A stretch of 50,478 nucleotides of DNA from Ferruginibacter sp. (GCA_025350645.1 JANXXM010000103.1:1-50478), one strand, 5' to 3'; counted from the first letter of the stretch, positions 34,217 to 44,932 are shown. Translations and numbers: made by a program. The notes: generated from the sequence alone by a model not told the origin.

Positions 34217-34760
34217 AAAATTTATTTTGTATTTAATGATATGGTTTAGTTTAATTCCTTTTTGTTTTACAAAATTCGCAGGAAGATTTTGTACTTGTTT
34301 TGCTTTTTTTACTTCCACCTCTCCATCCTTTAAAATGCATTCTAATAAAAATTTGGATGAAGGCTTTAGCCAAATAAATAAAATAAATAACTCAAACATT
34401 TCATTAGGTTTAATTGTTTTTATATTATACTACTTAGCGTAATGCTACAGGAATCACATTAATCGTATTGCGGTCAAACAGACAGGGCTTATGATTTGAG
34501 AAATACTGTTCATTATCACTAAAAATAACTAATACAAAAAACCTTCTCCCCTCCCCTTTTTAGGGTATTGCCTTTACCGTTTTGTAATGATAAATTTGTG
34601 TTTTAAAAAATTCGATAGCCCACTGATTGCCTGGCTTATTTCTTATTGATATTCTGCAAAAAAATATTGTATTGGCGCTGTGCCAATAACAAGCTATCAC
34701 CTTGCCTGCCCGCTTTTACTGCAAAATGTATATCATTTTTCAAATAAAAATTAAAAAATT
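34217..34760. other. Gene-free region upstream of the propeller-protease
   Basis: No gene is supported here. An open minus-strand extension up to 34399 precedes the broken hypothetical gene but lacks convincing coding character. A plus-strand promoter for the 34761 gene presumably lies in the last 150 bases, but I could not fix a clear TAnnTTTG element. Confidence 0.3.
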
Positions 34761-36257
34761 ATGCCATCACAAGAATGGGAATCCCTCGGCGGGGTTATTA
34801 CCACAAACATTTCTTCTGTAAGCTGGTCTGCCAACAGAATTGATTCCTTTGCAAGAGGAACAGATAATGCATTGTACCACCGGTGGTGGGACGGGCAAAA
34901 CTGGGGCGGCTGGGAAAGCCTCGGTGGTATTATTACCAGCGACCCTACTGCTGTAAGCTGGGGGCCAAACCGTATAGATGTTTTTGCCAGAGGTACAGAT
35001 AATGCCATGTACCACCGCTGGTGGGATGGTAACCACTGGGGCGGCTGGGAAAGCCTGGGCGGTATTATTACCAGCACTGTTTCTGCTGTGTGCTGGGGGC
35101 CAAACCGAATAGATTGTTTTGCCCGTGGTACAGATAATGCAATGTATCACCGCTGGTGGGATGGCCACAATTGGGGAGGCTGGGAAAACCTCGGTGGCAT
35201 TATTACCAGTAACCCTACTGCGGTAAGCTGGGGCGCAAACCGAATAGATGTTTTTGCAAGAGGTACGGATAATGCTATGTATCACCGCTGGTGGGATGGG
35301 CATAACTGGGGAGGCTGGGAAAGCCTTGGGGGTATTATTACTAGCAACATAGCAGCAGCATGCTGGGGACCGAATCGCATAGATTGTTTTGCCCGTGGTA
35401 CAGATAATGCAATGTACCACCGCTGGTGGGATGGCGCACACTGGGGCGGCTGGGAAAGCCTCGGCGGTATTATTACTACCGAGCCTACTGTCGTAAGCTG
35501 GGGGCCAAGCCGGCTGGATGTTTTTGCACGTGGCACAGACAATGCCTGCTATCACCGCTGGTGGGATGGGGCGCATTGGGGAGGTTGGGAAGGCCTTGGT
35601 GGTATTATTACCAGCAATACTTCTGCTACAGCATGGGCGGGCAACCGGCTCGATCTTTTTGTGAGAGGTACCAATAATGCAATGTTTCATAAATGGTGGG
35701 ATGGCCACCAATGGGGACCAGTAGCGGGTATTGCCGTAAACCTTCACATAAAAATACTTACCAGCCCCACACGCTTTACTATTGCAGATATGGTTGCCGC
35801 CATGAGGCAGGTATATGCAACAGCAGGCATAAGCGTAAACCTAGCCAGCACTCAGGTACTTAACCCTGCAGATCCTGCACTAGCTGCGCTAAATGATGTA
35901 GATACAGGGTCTTGTACCATGGGTGCTGTATCTGCGGAGCAAACGGCTTTGTCTAACTTTAGAGCAGGTGCGGGTGCGCTGGATGTGGTGGTGTATTTTT
36001 GCCGCTCCGTAAGTTATGCAAGCGGTGGCCTAAACGGATGTGCTTCCTTTCCCGCAAACCGGCCAATGGCGGTAGTTGCATCATACTGCAGCAGGTACAC
36101 ACTGGGGCATGAAGTAGGGCATGTACTTGGCTTATTTCATGTAAGTGATAACAACAGGCTCATGACCGGGCTTGGTACAGATAATATTACCAACCCGCCG
36201 CCAGATCTGGTTCAGTCAGAAGTAAACACCATGATTGCAAGCCCATTTACCAATTAA
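34761..36257 (+). CDS. Seven-bladed PLL-like lectin propeller fused to a metzincin protease
   Basis: Residues 6-320 of this 498-aa protein are seven exact 45-residue repeats (WESLGGIIT...[29 protein letters not shown]). This matches the blade motif of Photorhabdus PLL-type fucose-binding beta-propellers. Residues 321-498 form a compact metalloprotease with [11 protein letters not shown] (H450, E451, H454, H460) and a Met-turn-like NRLMTG. There is no signal peptide, TM segment or type IX sorting domain, so export would need another route, or the protein is cytoplasmic or released by lysis. It probably binds glycans and cleaves protein. It is followed 19 bases later by a HEAT-repeat gene. Confidence 0.85.
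   Translation: MPSQEWESLGGVITTNISSVSWSANRIDSFARGTDNALYHRWWDGQNWGGWESLGGIITSDPTAVSWGPNRIDVFARGTDNAMYHRWWDGNHWGGWESLGGIITSTVSAVCWGPNRIDCFARGTDNAMYHRWWDGHNWGGWENLGGIITSNPTAVSWGANRIDVFARGTDNAMYHRWWDGHNWGGWESLGGIITSNIAAACWGPNRIDCFARGTDNAMYHRWWDGAHWGGWESLGGIITTEPTVVSWGPSRLDVFARGTDNACYHRWWDGAHWGGWEGLGGIITSNTSATAWAGNRLDLFVRGTNNAMFHKWWDGHQWGPVAGIAVNLHIKILTSPTRFTIADMVAAMRQVYATAGISVNLASTQVLNPADPALAALNDVDTGSCTMGAVSAEQTALSNFRAGAGALDVVVYFCRSVSYASGGLNGCASFPANRPMAVVASYCSRYTLGHEVGHVLGLFHVSDNNRLMTGLGTDNITNPPPDLVQSEVNTMIASPFTN
34776..35720 (+). repeat. Seven tandem 135-bp coding repeats
   Basis: Seven in-frame units of exactly 135 bp encode the propeller blades. Blades 2, 4 and 6 share PTxVSWGPxRxDVFARG, whereas blades 3 and 5 share a [13 protein letters not shown] version with two cysteines. 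The alternation points to duplication of a two-blade (270-bp) unit. The first and last blades are the most diverged. Confidence 0.9.
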
Positions 36258-36276
36258 ATAATTTAAAAAAAATATT

Positions 36277-36738
36277 ATGCCACACACAAGAGTCGAGATC
36301 ATAAAAATGATAGATCTAGATGAGCCCGATTACGAGCAGATTTTAAAAAAACTAAACCCTGATGATGTGCCGATACTTACAGCACTAACCAATGACCCCA
36401 ATGTAGCCATTGCCGTAAAAGCCATAAGCTGCCTCGGTTTGATGAATTCTGACAAAGCAGTGGCAGGCATACAAGTAGCCGTTCTACACCCTAACCCGGT
36501 GCTGAGGGTAGCTGCAGCGCATGCGTTAAGAAACGCTACAGCTGTGCCAGCAGCTGTACAAATGATAGATCATTTGCTGGATGACAATGATATAGGCGTG
36601 AGAAAATTTGCTTTAAAAACAGTGAGTCATGCAAACATAAGCAGTCTTAAAAATAAAGTGCAGGCTATGAATATTAAAGAAAATACTGAAGCCATGAAAA
36701 CATTGTCGCAGGATGTATTTAAGGCTATAAACCGTTAA
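36277..36738 (+). CDS. HEAT-repeat protein
   Basis: This 153-aa all-helical protein has HEAT-like repeats: VPILTALTNDPNVAIAVKAI, GIQVAVLHPNPVLRVAAAHA, MIDHLLDDNDIGVRKFALKT. There is no signal peptide. It lies 19 bases after the propeller-protease and before a strong terminator, so it is its operon partner. A chaperone, immunity or adaptor role for the protease is possible but purely contextual. Confidence 0.7.
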   Translation: MPHTRVEIIKMIDLDEPDYEQILKKLNPDDVPILTALTNDPNVAIAVKAISCLGLMNSDKAVAGIQVAVLHPNPVLRVAAAHALRNATAVPAAVQMIDHLLDDNDIGVRKFALKTVSHANISSLKNKVQAMNIKENTEAMKTLSQDVFKAINR

Positions 36739-36762
36739 CAAGCAATAATGAGAAAAGTGGAG

Positions 36763-36788
36763 GCCCTGAATTTTTTCAGGGCTTTTTT
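36763..36788 (+). terminator. Rho-independent terminator
   Basis: GCCCTGAA, loop TTTT, TTCAGGGC, then TTTTTT, 24 bases after the HEAT-gene stop. It closes the propeller-protease/HEAT operon. Confidence 0.85.
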
Positions 36789-36829
36789 GTGGTTTTTATA
36801 AGTTTAAATTTAGGTATAAAATATTCACT

Positions 36830-37540
36830 GTACAATTGATGGGAGATCCGGAGAAGACTACGCTACAGAATATTTAATCAACCTGAGACAGCCAATTTGT
36901 AAAATCTTTTTCCAATAGCTTAAGTCTTTTTCATTAATTATAGAAATTTTTTATCTTGTTTGTGGCCGTAGTAGTCCTCATAAACCACGCCTGCTCTGCC
37001 AGTATTCATTACGCCAAAATCGCCGATAAAGCTACAAATATCAAATCCTATTTGTGTGGCGCAAGTACATCCTGCACTTCATTAAACTACGAAAGAAAAA
37101 CATTATAAAGTATCTTTTTCCAAAAGTAAAACACTCTACAATGTGCGCCCACACTAGTTTTATTTAATGCTATCCAAAGTTTATAATAGGCTTCCAGCAT
37201 GGCTTTACTTACATTTGTATCTCCCACTTTGGCGTGCCATTAGGGTGGGCAAATTTTCCGAATCCCTGTTAGCCCAGGCTGTTTTGTAATGTGAAACGAT
37301 ATGCGGATAATAACGCCTGCTACTTTGTGCAATATTCAAATCAATAATTTCCGAAATCATAGAACTCCACCATTATTTCCATCTGCAAAAATGGAGTGTG
37401 CAGCATTTTCTTTTATAATTACTATCCCAGCCCCCATCGTTATATTTCTATAGACTACACTTGGTAAATCAATTTGTATAGAGTGATGGTAATTCATACA
37501 ATGCTGTACGGCAGATTAGCCTAACCTGCATTACAAAATG
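36830..37540 (-). pseudogene. Decayed, unidentified gene region
   Basis: About 700 bases with no intact gene. On the minus strand, short peptide-like stretches appear in changing frames: NITMGAGIVIIKENAAHSIF, ADGNNGG, RYYPHIVSHYKTAWANRDSE, GDTNVSKAMLEAYYKLWIAL and, near the end, NTGRAGVVYEDYYGHKQDKK followed by a stop near 36940. They look like remains of one protein with many frameshifts. I cannot name the family. Confidence 0.35.
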
Positions 37541-37542
37541 TA

Positions 37543-39681
37543 TTATTGCACTTTATCTTTAACGATAGTGAGGTCTGAAACATTTACTGTTATGGGTATT
37601 ACACCCACCTGCAATATGGCCTTTTTGCCCTTTATTTCCTTCACAATACCTACCTGCCTGTTTTGATTCATTTTTACTTTATCGCCTACTTTTATTTCAC
37701 CGGTAACCTCTATGAAATTTTCATTCAATTTTTTATTTTGTTTTTGTTTTTGCATAATCTCTTTCTGGTTAAAGAGCAAAGCATGTATCATTTTTATTAC
37801 AGCACCCTTATCTTCCGCTTTACGCCATTCTATTACCATTGCTTTTAGGCGGCGTTCCATATCTTTTAGGTAAGTTATTTTCTCTTCAGATATTTTATTC
37901 TGATATTGCAGGCGCTCTACCTCCTGCCGGTGTTGCTCGCTGTTTAAGGTTCGCAGCATTTCTTTTTTCAACTGCTCATTTTCTTTAAGCAATTTGTTAA
38001 GGGTAATTTTTTCTGCTTCCAGTTTTTGCATATCCTGCTCGGTACTGTTCAATAATTTATCTAGCCTAAACTGATCTTCATCTACCAGTTTTCTTGCCCG
38101 CTCTATCAATTTTTTATCCAGCCCTATTCGTTCTGCGATGGAAAAGGTGTAGGAGCTGCCCGGCTTGCCTATCTGCAATTTATACAGAGGCAATAATTTT
38201 TCTTCATCAAATTGCATAGCACCATTAATAATTCCCTTTACTTTGTTTGCCATCACTTTCAGGTTAAGATAGTGCGTGGTTACAATACCGAAAGCATGTT
38301 TGTATGCAAGCTCTTCCATGATTACTTCTGCAAAAGCACCACCAAGGTTAGGATCACTGCCGCTGCCCAGTTCATCTATAAAAAACAATGTTTTGCCATT
38401 TGCATTTTCCATAAAATGCTTCATGTTTTTTAAGTGAGAAGAGTAAGTACTCAGTTCAAATTCTATGCTTTGCGTATCGCCTATATGAATGAGGAGCTGT
38501 TTAAAAATGCCCATCGTACTATCCGGGCTCACCGATACCAGCAACCCTGCCTGGAGCATGATTTGCAGCAAGCCCACTGTTTTTAATGTAACGGTTTTGC
38601 CGCCTGCATTTGGCCCGCTTATCACCAATATACTTTGCTCATGAGTAAGTTTTATATCTACAGGAAAAGTAGATTTTCCATTGCGCTGGTTGTATAACAT
38701 CAGCAGTGGATGATAAGCCCGTACCAGTTCCACATGTGCTCTATCTATTACCATCGGGTAACTGCCATTTATATCAATAGCAAATTTGCCTTTTGCTCTT
38801 ATAAAATCAAACTCGCCGCTTATGGCATACCAACTTTGCAGCAGCGGCGCATACATGCTAAGCTGCTGTGTGAGTACTCTTAAAATTCTAAAAATTTCTT
38901 TGGTTTCCTCATACTCCAGCGAAAATATTTCGTTATTGAGTTCTGTAGTTTCTTCGGGTTCTATGTAGCTGGTGCGGCGGCTGTCGCTTTCGCTGTGCAG
39001 CACACCCTTTATTGTTCGTTTTTGTTCTGCAAGTACGGCAAGCACACGGCGACCATTCATAAAACTTTCTTCAATATCTGCCAAATGGCCGGCTTTATTA
39101 AGCTTTGCCACAATGCGGTCAAAGATGCGGCGCAACTCATTGCGTTTGCGGTACAGCTTCATCCTTATATCTGCTAAGGCCTCGCTGGCATTATCTTTAA
39201 CCATACCGGTTTCATCCAGCACCTGTTCTATTAATTCTTTTACGGCTTTTTCGTAATAGTTGTTATCTATTACTTTTGAGAGACCGGGATAAGTATCTCT
39301 TACCTCTGCACTAAACCAGCGAAATATTCCTGCGGTATTATCTGCCAGGCGGCGTATAAGAATAAACTGCTCTCCGCTTAACGACGCTCCGGGTATGCCG
39401 AGCAACTTTAAATCTCTTGCAATGTTTACAGTAAAATCATTGGGGAAATGCATGCCGCTGCTTATGATGAGTTTAAACTCATTGGTTTGCTGCAGGGCAA
39501 TATCTATAAATTCTTTACGGGTGTGTATGCGCAGGTCTTCTGCTTTTTGCTTTGCCATTTCTGTACGGCAATGCAGCGCCAGCAGGTTTTTTACTTTATC
39601 AAACTCCAGTTGATGTAAGGTAGATTCGGGGAAAAATTTCACAAAGAAAATTTGAAAATGTAAAAACGTGGAATTATGCAA
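37543..39681 (-). CDS. mutS2: MutS2-type DNA mismatch-repair-family ATPase without Smr domain
   Basis: The protein has up to 712 aa. A GTG at 39642 (VKFFPESTLHQLEFDKVKNL) is a likelier start than the ATG at 39681. MutS2 core and lever (DIRMKLYRKRNELRRIFDRI), clamp, then ATPase with Walker A GPNAGGKTVTLKT, Walker B FFIDELGSGSDP and the THYLNLK motif. A coiled coil (about 520-620) and a KOW-like tail (VGDKVKMNQNRQVGIVKEIK) end the protein. The Smr nuclease domain of typical MutS2 (about 780 aa) is absent. MutS2 acts on recombination intermediates or collided ribosomes rather than in mismatch repair. Confidence 0.9.
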   Translation of the reverse strand: MHNSTFLHFQIFFVKFFPESTLHQLEFDKVKNLLALHCRTEMAKQKAEDLRIHTRKEFIDIALQQTNEFKLIISSGMHFPNDFTVNIARDLKLLGIPGASLSGEQFILIRRLADNTAGIFRWFSAEVRDTYPGLSKVIDNNYYEKAVKELIEQVLDETGMVKDNASEALADIRMKLYRKRNELRRIFDRIVAKLNKAGHLADIEESFMNGRRVLAVLAEQKRTIKGVLHSESDSRRTSYIEPEETTELNNEIFSLEYEETKEIFRILRVLTQQLSMYAPLLQSWYAISGEFDFIRAKGKFAIDINGSYPMVIDRAHVELVRAYHPLLMLYNQRNGKSTFPVDIKLTHEQSILVISGPNAGGKTVTLKTVGLLQIMLQAGLLVSVSPDSTMGIFKQLLIHIGDTQSIEFELSTYSSHLKNMKHFMENANGKTLFFIDELGSGSDPNLGGAFAEVIMEELAYKHAFGIVTTHYLNLKVMANKVKGIINGAMQFDEEKLLPLYKLQIGKPGSSYTFSIAERIGLDKKLIERARKLVDEDQFRLDKLLNSTEQDMQKLEAEKITLNKLLKENEQLKKEMLRTLNSEQHRQEVERLQYQNKISEEKITYLKDMERRLKAMVIEWRKAEDKGAVIKMIHALLFNQKEIMQKQKQNKKLNENFIEVTGEIKVGDKVKMNQNRQVGIVKEIKGKKAILQVGVIPITVNVSDLTIVKDKVQ

Positions 39682-40013
39682 ATGAAGGATATTAAATTTT
39701 TATACTTCATTAGAAAATAATTCTTTAAATTTTATAAAAATATTTTTAATTTATGGCACTATAAAAAATGAATAAAAGTTTATCGTCGAAGTTTTGACTG
39801 TACATAAGGTTGGGATGCCGACGTTACACTTAATGGGCAAGTGACACAAAGATGTTGCTCATAGCTGTGTTTCATCCTGGAAAAAAGACTTGTTTTTGTC
39901 CAAAAATAAAGACCACTCCCGCCTCTCCAAAGGAAATGAGTCACACTCCAATACTTTGAAAATAATTTCCAATATCAGAGACCAAAGTCCACTTTCGGGG
40001 ATTTTAAGGGCAT
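39682..40013. other. Gene-free spacer between lepA and mutS2
   Basis: 332 bases with no supported frame, RNA gene or terminator-like hairpin of note. It must hold the minus-strand mutS2 promoter. Confidence 0.4.
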
Positions 40014-41804
40014 CTAATCATCCAGCTTGAGCACCGCCAAAAATGCCTCCTGCGGCACTTCTACATTGCCTATCTGGCGCATGCGCTTTTTACCTTCTTT
40101 TTGTTTTTCTAATAGTTTACGCTTACGGCTAATATCTCCCCCATAACATTTTGCCGTAACGTCTTTACGCATGGCGCTAATGTTTTCCCGGGCTATAACT
40201 TTTGCACCAATAGCAGCTTGTATGGCTACTTGAAACTGCTGTTTATCCAGCAGAGTTTTTAATTTTTCGCAAAGTTTGCGACCAAATTCTGCAGAGCGGC
40301 TGCGGTGAATAAGTGCGCTCAGTGCATCTACTTTCTCGCCATTAAGCAAAATATCCATGCGCACAATATCTGCATCTCTAAAACCGATGGGGTGATAATC
40401 AAACGATGCATACCCACGGGTTTGTGATTTTAATTTATCATAAAAATCAAATACAATTTCTGTAAGGGGCATTTCAAATGTAAGTTCCACCCTATCTGGC
40501 GTAAGATAGCCCTGGTGTATAAGCATACCTCTTTTGCCGATACAAAGCGTCATTATGTTACCAATATAATCCGGTTTGGTTATAATTTGCGCTTTTATAA
40601 AAGGCTCTTCAATACGCTCGGTACGGCTGGGGTCTGGCAGGGTGCCGGGGTTGTGTACATTTATAATTTCGTTTTTGGTAGTATGTGCAATAAAGCTCAC
40701 ATTAGGCACAGTGGTAATAACAGTTTGTTTAAACTCCCGCTCCAGCCGCTCCTGTATAATTTCCATGTGCAGCAGTCCGAGGAAACCACACCGAAAGCCA
40801 AAGCCCAATGCCTGCGATGTTTCCAGCTCAAAAGTGAGTGAGGCATCATTGAGCTGCAGCTTTTCCATACAATCCCGCAGTTCTTCAAACTTATCTGTAT
40901 CTACAGGGAAGATGCCCGCAAACACCATTGGTTTTACATCTTCAAAACCATCTATACGGGCATTGGTAGGGTTTATAACATTGGTAAGGGTATCTCCTAC
41001 TTTTACTTCTTTGGCATTTTTTATACCGGTGATAATATAACCTACATCCCCTGCAAAAACTTCTTTTTTGCTTTCCATACCCAATTTTAAAATGCCCACT
41101 TCGTCCGCAAAATATTCTTTATCTGTACTAAAAAATTTTACTTTATCGCCCTTTTTTAAACTGCCGTTAAATATTCTAAAATAAATAATAATACCACGAA
41201 AGCTGTTGAAGACACTATCAAATATTAATGCCTGCAAAGGAGCGTCTACTTTGCCTTTAGGAGCAGGTATGCGTTCTATAATAGCAGCCAGTATTTCTTC
41301 AATACCAATACCGCTTTTGCCACTTGCCAGTAAAATATCTTCTTCTTTACATCCTATTAGTTCTACAATTTGGTCTTTTACTTCGGGTATCATGGCACCA
41401 TCCATGTCTATTTTATTGATGACCGGAATTATCTCCAGATCATTATCTAATGCCAGATATAAATTGCTGATGGTTTGTGCTTGTATTCCTTGTGTAGCAT
41501 CCACAAGCAGAAGTGCGCCCTCACATGCGGCCAATGCACGGCTTACTTCGTAACTAAAATCTACGTGGCCTGGTGTATCTATTAAATTTAAAATATAGGT
41601 TTCGCCTTTGTAGGGGTAATCGATTTGTATAGCATGGCTCTTAATGGTAATTCCTTTTTCTCTTTCCAGGTCCATATCATCCAGCACCTGCGCCTGCATA
41701 TCCCTGTCACTAATAGTGTGCGTAGTTTGTAACAACCGGTCTGCAAGTGTACTTTTTCCGTGATCTATATGTGCAATGATGCAAAAATTTCTGATATTCT
41801 TCAT
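40014..41804 (-). CDS. lepA: Elongation factor 4 (LepA)
   Basis: The start at ATG 41804 gives the canonical [20 protein letters not shown] and about 596 aa, the usual LepA length. An upstream in-frame ATG at 41849 adds a non-homologous 15-residue leader. GTPase motifs are G1 [10 protein letters not shown]2/switch region with [10 protein letters not shown]3 [12 protein letters not shown] and G4 NKIDMDGA. The LepA-specific C-terminal domain ends [20 protein letters not shown]. It is a ribosome-associated translational GTPase that promotes back-translocation or supports initiation under stress. Confidence 0.97.
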   Translation of the reverse strand: MKNIRNFCIIAHIDHGKSTLADRLLQTTHTISDRDMQAQVLDDMDLEREKGITIKSHAIQIDYPYKGETYILNLIDTPGHVDFSYEVSRALAACEGALLLVDATQGIQAQTISNLYLALDNDLEIIPVINKIDMDGAMIPEVKDQIVELIGCKEEDILLASGKSGIGIEEILAAIIERIPAPKGKVDAPLQALIFDSVFNSFRGIIIYFRIFNGSLKKGDKVKFFSTDKEYFADEVGILKLGMESKKEVFAGDVGYIITGIKNAKEVKVGDTLTNVINPTNARIDGFEDVKPMVFAGIFPVDTDKFEELRDCMEKLQLNDASLTFELETSQALGFGFRCGFLGLLHMEIIQERLEREFKQTVITTVPNVSFIAHTTKNEIINVHNPGTLPDPSRTERIEEPFIKAQIITKPDYIGNIMTLCIGKRGMLIHQGYLTPDRVELTFEMPLTEIVFDFYDKLKSQTRGYASFDYHPIGFRDADIVRMDILLNGEKVDALSALIHRSRSAEFGRKLCEKLKTLLDKQQFQVAIQAAIGAKVIARENISAMRKDVTAKCYGGDISRKRKLLEKQKEGKKRMRQIGNVEVPQEAFLAVLKLDD

Positions 41805-42036
41805 GTAAGGATGCGCCTCATTTAATTTTGAACCGCAAAAATAGCACATTTAAGGTTGCGATGGTAATGTGATGATATGCTAACATACTTATTTGATAAT
41901 GTGCTAATGACAGATGACAAGAATAATATGAAAGGGAAAAGCAAATATTGGTGTAAAAATAAAAATGAAAGCACTGTAATAAATTTCAACAGAAAGAAAA
42001 CTAACATGCTTTAATTGTGATAAATATTATAGGGGC

Positions 42037-42435
42037 ATGATAAAATCAATAAAGTATTTTTACCTCATGTTTAAATTTAACCTCCGTTACTTTATGTGCT
42101 TTATTTTTCTGCTGATTACAGAAATTTTAATAGCTCTGTATGTACACGATGAAATTATAAGACCTTATATTGGCGATTTGCTGGTGGTTATTTTAATCTA
42201 TTGTGTTGTAAAAACTTTTTTAATTATAGCTCCGCTGCCATTGACCATAAGCGTTTTTATTTTTGCTTGCTTTATAGAATTGCTGCAATATTTACAAGTG
42301 GTAAAACTGCTGGGGTTGCAACACAATAAACTGGCAAGGGTTATTATAGGTACTTCTTTTTCGTGGACAGATATGCTTTGTTATTTTGCAGGTATTATTA
42401 TTATTTTATTTATAGAAAAAGTACGGCTGAAATAA
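42037..42435 (+). CDS. DUF2809 membrane protein
   Basis: This 132-aa protein has four TM helices and the DUF2809 pattern: RPYIGDLLVVILIYCVVKTF, FACFIELLQYLQVVKLLGL, GTSFSWTDMLCYFAGI. It resembles VanZ-like small membrane proteins. Function unknown. Monocistronic. Confidence 0.85.
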   Translation: MIKSIKYFYLMFKFNLRYFMCFIFLLITEILIALYVHDEIIRPYIGDLLVVILIYCVVKTFLIIAPLPLTISVFIFACFIELLQYLQVVKLLGLQHNKLARVIIGTSFSWTDMLCYFAGIIIILFIEKVRLK

Positions 42436-42597
42436 GCAGTGATAAACAAAATAAGCAAGCAAAATATAAATATTGTATTTCTATTTTCTCAATGTTCAAA
42501 ACGCTATCGTAATTTTAGTGCAAAAGTGCCATATTGCTTTTTTAAATACAGCGGCAGCGTTTCATTTCAATAAAATGTCTAATTTATAAAACTAATC

Positions 42598-42990
42598 ATG
42601 AAATACCTGTTAATAATATCGTGCAGCATTTTGTTCTCATCCTGCAAAAAAGATAGAAGTATTTCGTATGATAGCAATATTGTAAATAACTGGAAGGCAA
42701 TACAATGGCAAAATGATATTGGTAATGGCAGTACCCCATTTAGCGATATACCTGCTGATAAAAATTACTTTTTTAATTTCCGGTCTGATGGCAGCTTTGC
42801 CGGCGACTACCTTTTTACAGGAAACGAATATGATAAATATAGAATTGTTGACAGCACAAAAATAAATCTTTACAAAAATAACTATCAGGATAGCTTAAGA
42901 ATTTTCTATGCCTTTAGTAATAATTATCAAGAGTTGATTATTTCTTTTCATTGCATAGAAGCCTGCAGGGTAAAACTAATCAGAAATTAA
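42598..42990 (+). CDS. Small lipoprotein of unknown function
   Basis: This 130-aa protein has the lipoprotein signal MKYLLIISCSILFSSC (Cys 16), then KKDRS and a beta-rich domain (IVNNWKAIQWQND, KNYFFNFRSDGSFAGDYLFT, YDKYRIVDSTKINLYKN). The pattern (W in strand 1, NFRSDGSF) is like lipocalin-like/META-style small lipoproteins of Bacteroidota. No function can be assigned. Confidence 0.7.
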   Translation: MKYLLIISCSILFSSCKKDRSISYDSNIVNNWKAIQWQNDIGNGSTPFSDIPADKNYFFNFRSDGSFAGDYLFTGNEYDKYRIVDSTKINLYKNNYQDSLRIFYAFSNNYQELIISFHCIEACRVKLIRN

Positions 42991-43414
42991 AACTACTAAA
43001 AACACGAAATGATTTATAGAAACTTGCCGTTATCTTAAAGATTGTTAGTACACAAATAATCCGTTTAATTATTCTATTAAAATCATAGCCATTTATTTTT
43101 CTTTTGAAAGTATCGTACTTATAAACGGTATATCAGCTAAAATTTTGCTACATAGTTTACATCAATTGCTCTGTAATGTACTGGCAGTTTTAGCAATATT
43201 ATTACCTCATTTTTACAGCTTTGTGTTAATTATTACTTTTGATTAAAAAATTACTTCGTTCTACTATAACTCTGTAACCTATACCCAGCAAAGGTTACAA
43301 TGTTATACAATTTCAACTTGCTTAGTTTAAATACAAAAGAGGCTACATAGTTAATTATAGATACATTAGGACATAAATAAAATAAAAATTAAACTATATT
43401 GCCCATGAATCGCT
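42991..43414. other. Gene-free region upstream of the YfcC-like carrier
   Basis: 424 bases, AT-rich, no supported gene or hairpin of note. It presumably holds the promoter of the carrier gene. Confidence 0.35.
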
Positions 43415-44932
43415 ATGCAAAAAATGAACATTGCCAAACCCAAAAGCCTGCCTACAGCACTTACTCTAATAATGATGGTTATTATTGTGGCTGCAATAAG
43501 TACATGGATATTACCCGCTGGCCAATACAGTAAATTATCTGCTGAAGATGATAAAGCATTCGTAATTACTTCTTCTACAGGCAGTGTTTCTTTACCATAC
43601 ACTCAAAAAACACTGGATAGTTTAACTATAAAAATTGCACTATTAAAGTTTAGCAGTGGGGATATACGCAAGCCCATATCTGTTCCCAATACCTACATAC
43701 AACTACCCAAAAAACCACAAGGTATTATTGCCATTTTACAAGCCCCTGTAAAAGGAATAACGGATAGTATTGATATTATTTTGTTTATACTTTTTATTGG
43801 TGGCTTTATGCATGTTTTTAATAAAACAGGCGCTATGTTTAGTGGTGTAAAATACCTTGCGCAGCGCATGAAGGGAAGAGAAAAATTATTAATTGTATTG
43901 CTAGTTTTTATTTTTTCATTTTTGGGTGGTTCTTATGGTATGGATGTAGAGTCCATTGTTTTTTACCCAGTGTTGGTGCCCCTTTTATTAGCGGCCGGTT
44001 ACGATTTAATTGTGCCACTGGCCATTGTATTTGGCGGTGCAGCTATCGGTTTTGTAGCCAGTTTTACCAATCCTTTTTCCACCATTATTGCATCTAACAC
44101 TGCAGGTATAAACTGGACGGACGGGCTATATGAAAGGCTTTTATTTTTTGTAATTTCTACCGCATTGTTTGCATGGTATATTTTACAATATGCAGCAAGA
44201 GTAAAAAAGGATCCCACAACGTCTTTCGTTTATAAAATTGATGGTGTAGTAAAATCTCCTTTTCAAATGAGTGTAGGTGTGGAGGATGTTCTGATAAAAC
44301 TAACTACAAAAACAATAATATTGCTGCTTGTTTTTTTACTCACTTTTACGAGCATGATTGTGGGGATTGTATTTTACAAGTGGTGGACTACTGAAATGTC
44401 TGCTTTATTTTTTGCAGCTGCAATATTGGTAGGCATTATAGATAGGATGGGAGAAAAAATATTTGTAATGGAGTTTGTAAAAGGTGCAGAAAGTTTATTA
44501 TCGGTAGCACTTATCGTAGGCCTTGCAAGGGGTGTAACCATTATTTTAAATGATGGCTTTATTGGTGATACTATTCTTTTTCATGCGTATAATCTTGTAC
44601 AGCATTTCCCGGCCGCCATTTTCATTTTAATGCTAATGTTATTTTATTTTTTCTTTACTATACCGGTAAGTTCATCATCGGGTATGGCGGTACTTACCAT
44701 GCCCATTATTGCTGCATTAGCCATTATTATAAATATACCCGGGCGGGAAATTGTAAATGCTTATTTATATGGTATCGGTATCATGTTTTTAATTTCACCC
44801 ACAGGTTCCGTTTTTCCGGCCCTTGTAATGGTGCAGGTAAGTTATAAAGCCTGGCTAAAATTTATTACTCCTGTTGTTATAGGCTTGCTTATTTTAAGTG
44901 CAATTTTTTTATTTACAGGAATAAAATTTTAA
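43415..44932 (+). CDS. YfcC-family membrane carrier
   Basis: This 505-aa protein has about twelve TM helices and YfcC/C4-dicarboxylate anaerobic carrier (DcuC superfamily) motifs: IVAAISTWILPAGQYSKL at the N-terminus, LFILFIGGFMHVFNKTGAM, GGSYGMDVESIVFYPVLVPL, GAAIGFVASFTNPFSTIIAS, IPVSSSSGMAVLTMPIIAAL and SPTGSVFPALVMVQVSYKAW. Such carriers move amino acids, short peptides or dicarboxylates across the inner membrane. The substrate cannot be inferred. A stop follows at 44932; no partner gene is adjacent. Confidence 0.88.
   Translation: MQKMNIAKPKSLPTALTLIMMVIIVAAISTWILPAGQYSKLSAEDDKAFVITSSTGSVSLPYTQKTLDSLTIKIALLKFSSGDIRKPISVPNTYIQLPKKPQGIIAILQAPVKGITDSIDIILFILFIGGFMHVFNKTGAMFSGVKYLAQRMKGREKLLIVLLVFIFSFLGGSYGMDVESIVFYPVLVPLLLAAGYDLIVPLAIVFGGAAIGFVASFTNPFSTIIASNTAGINWTDGLYERLLFFVISTALFAWYILQYAARVKKDPTTSFVYKIDGVVKSPFQMSVGVEDVLIKLTTKTIILLLVFLLTFTSMIVGIVFYKWWTTEMSALFFAAAILVGIIDRMGEKIFVMEFVKGAESLLSVALIVGLARGVTIILNDGFIGDTILFHAYNLVQHFPAAIFILMLMLFYFFFTIPVSSSSGMAVLTMPIIAALAIIINIPGREIVNAYLYGIGIMFLISPTGSVFPALVMVQVSYKAWLKFITPVVIGLLILSAIFLFTGIKF

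Noticed and set aside
34776..35720. CRISPR-like direct repeats
   Set aside because: The 135-bp units are contiguous, in frame and encode propeller blades; there are no spacers.
34767..35747. Long minus-strand open frame (326 codons)
   Set aside because: It is the antisense shadow of the tandem propeller repeats, whose codon periodicity removes stops on the other strand.
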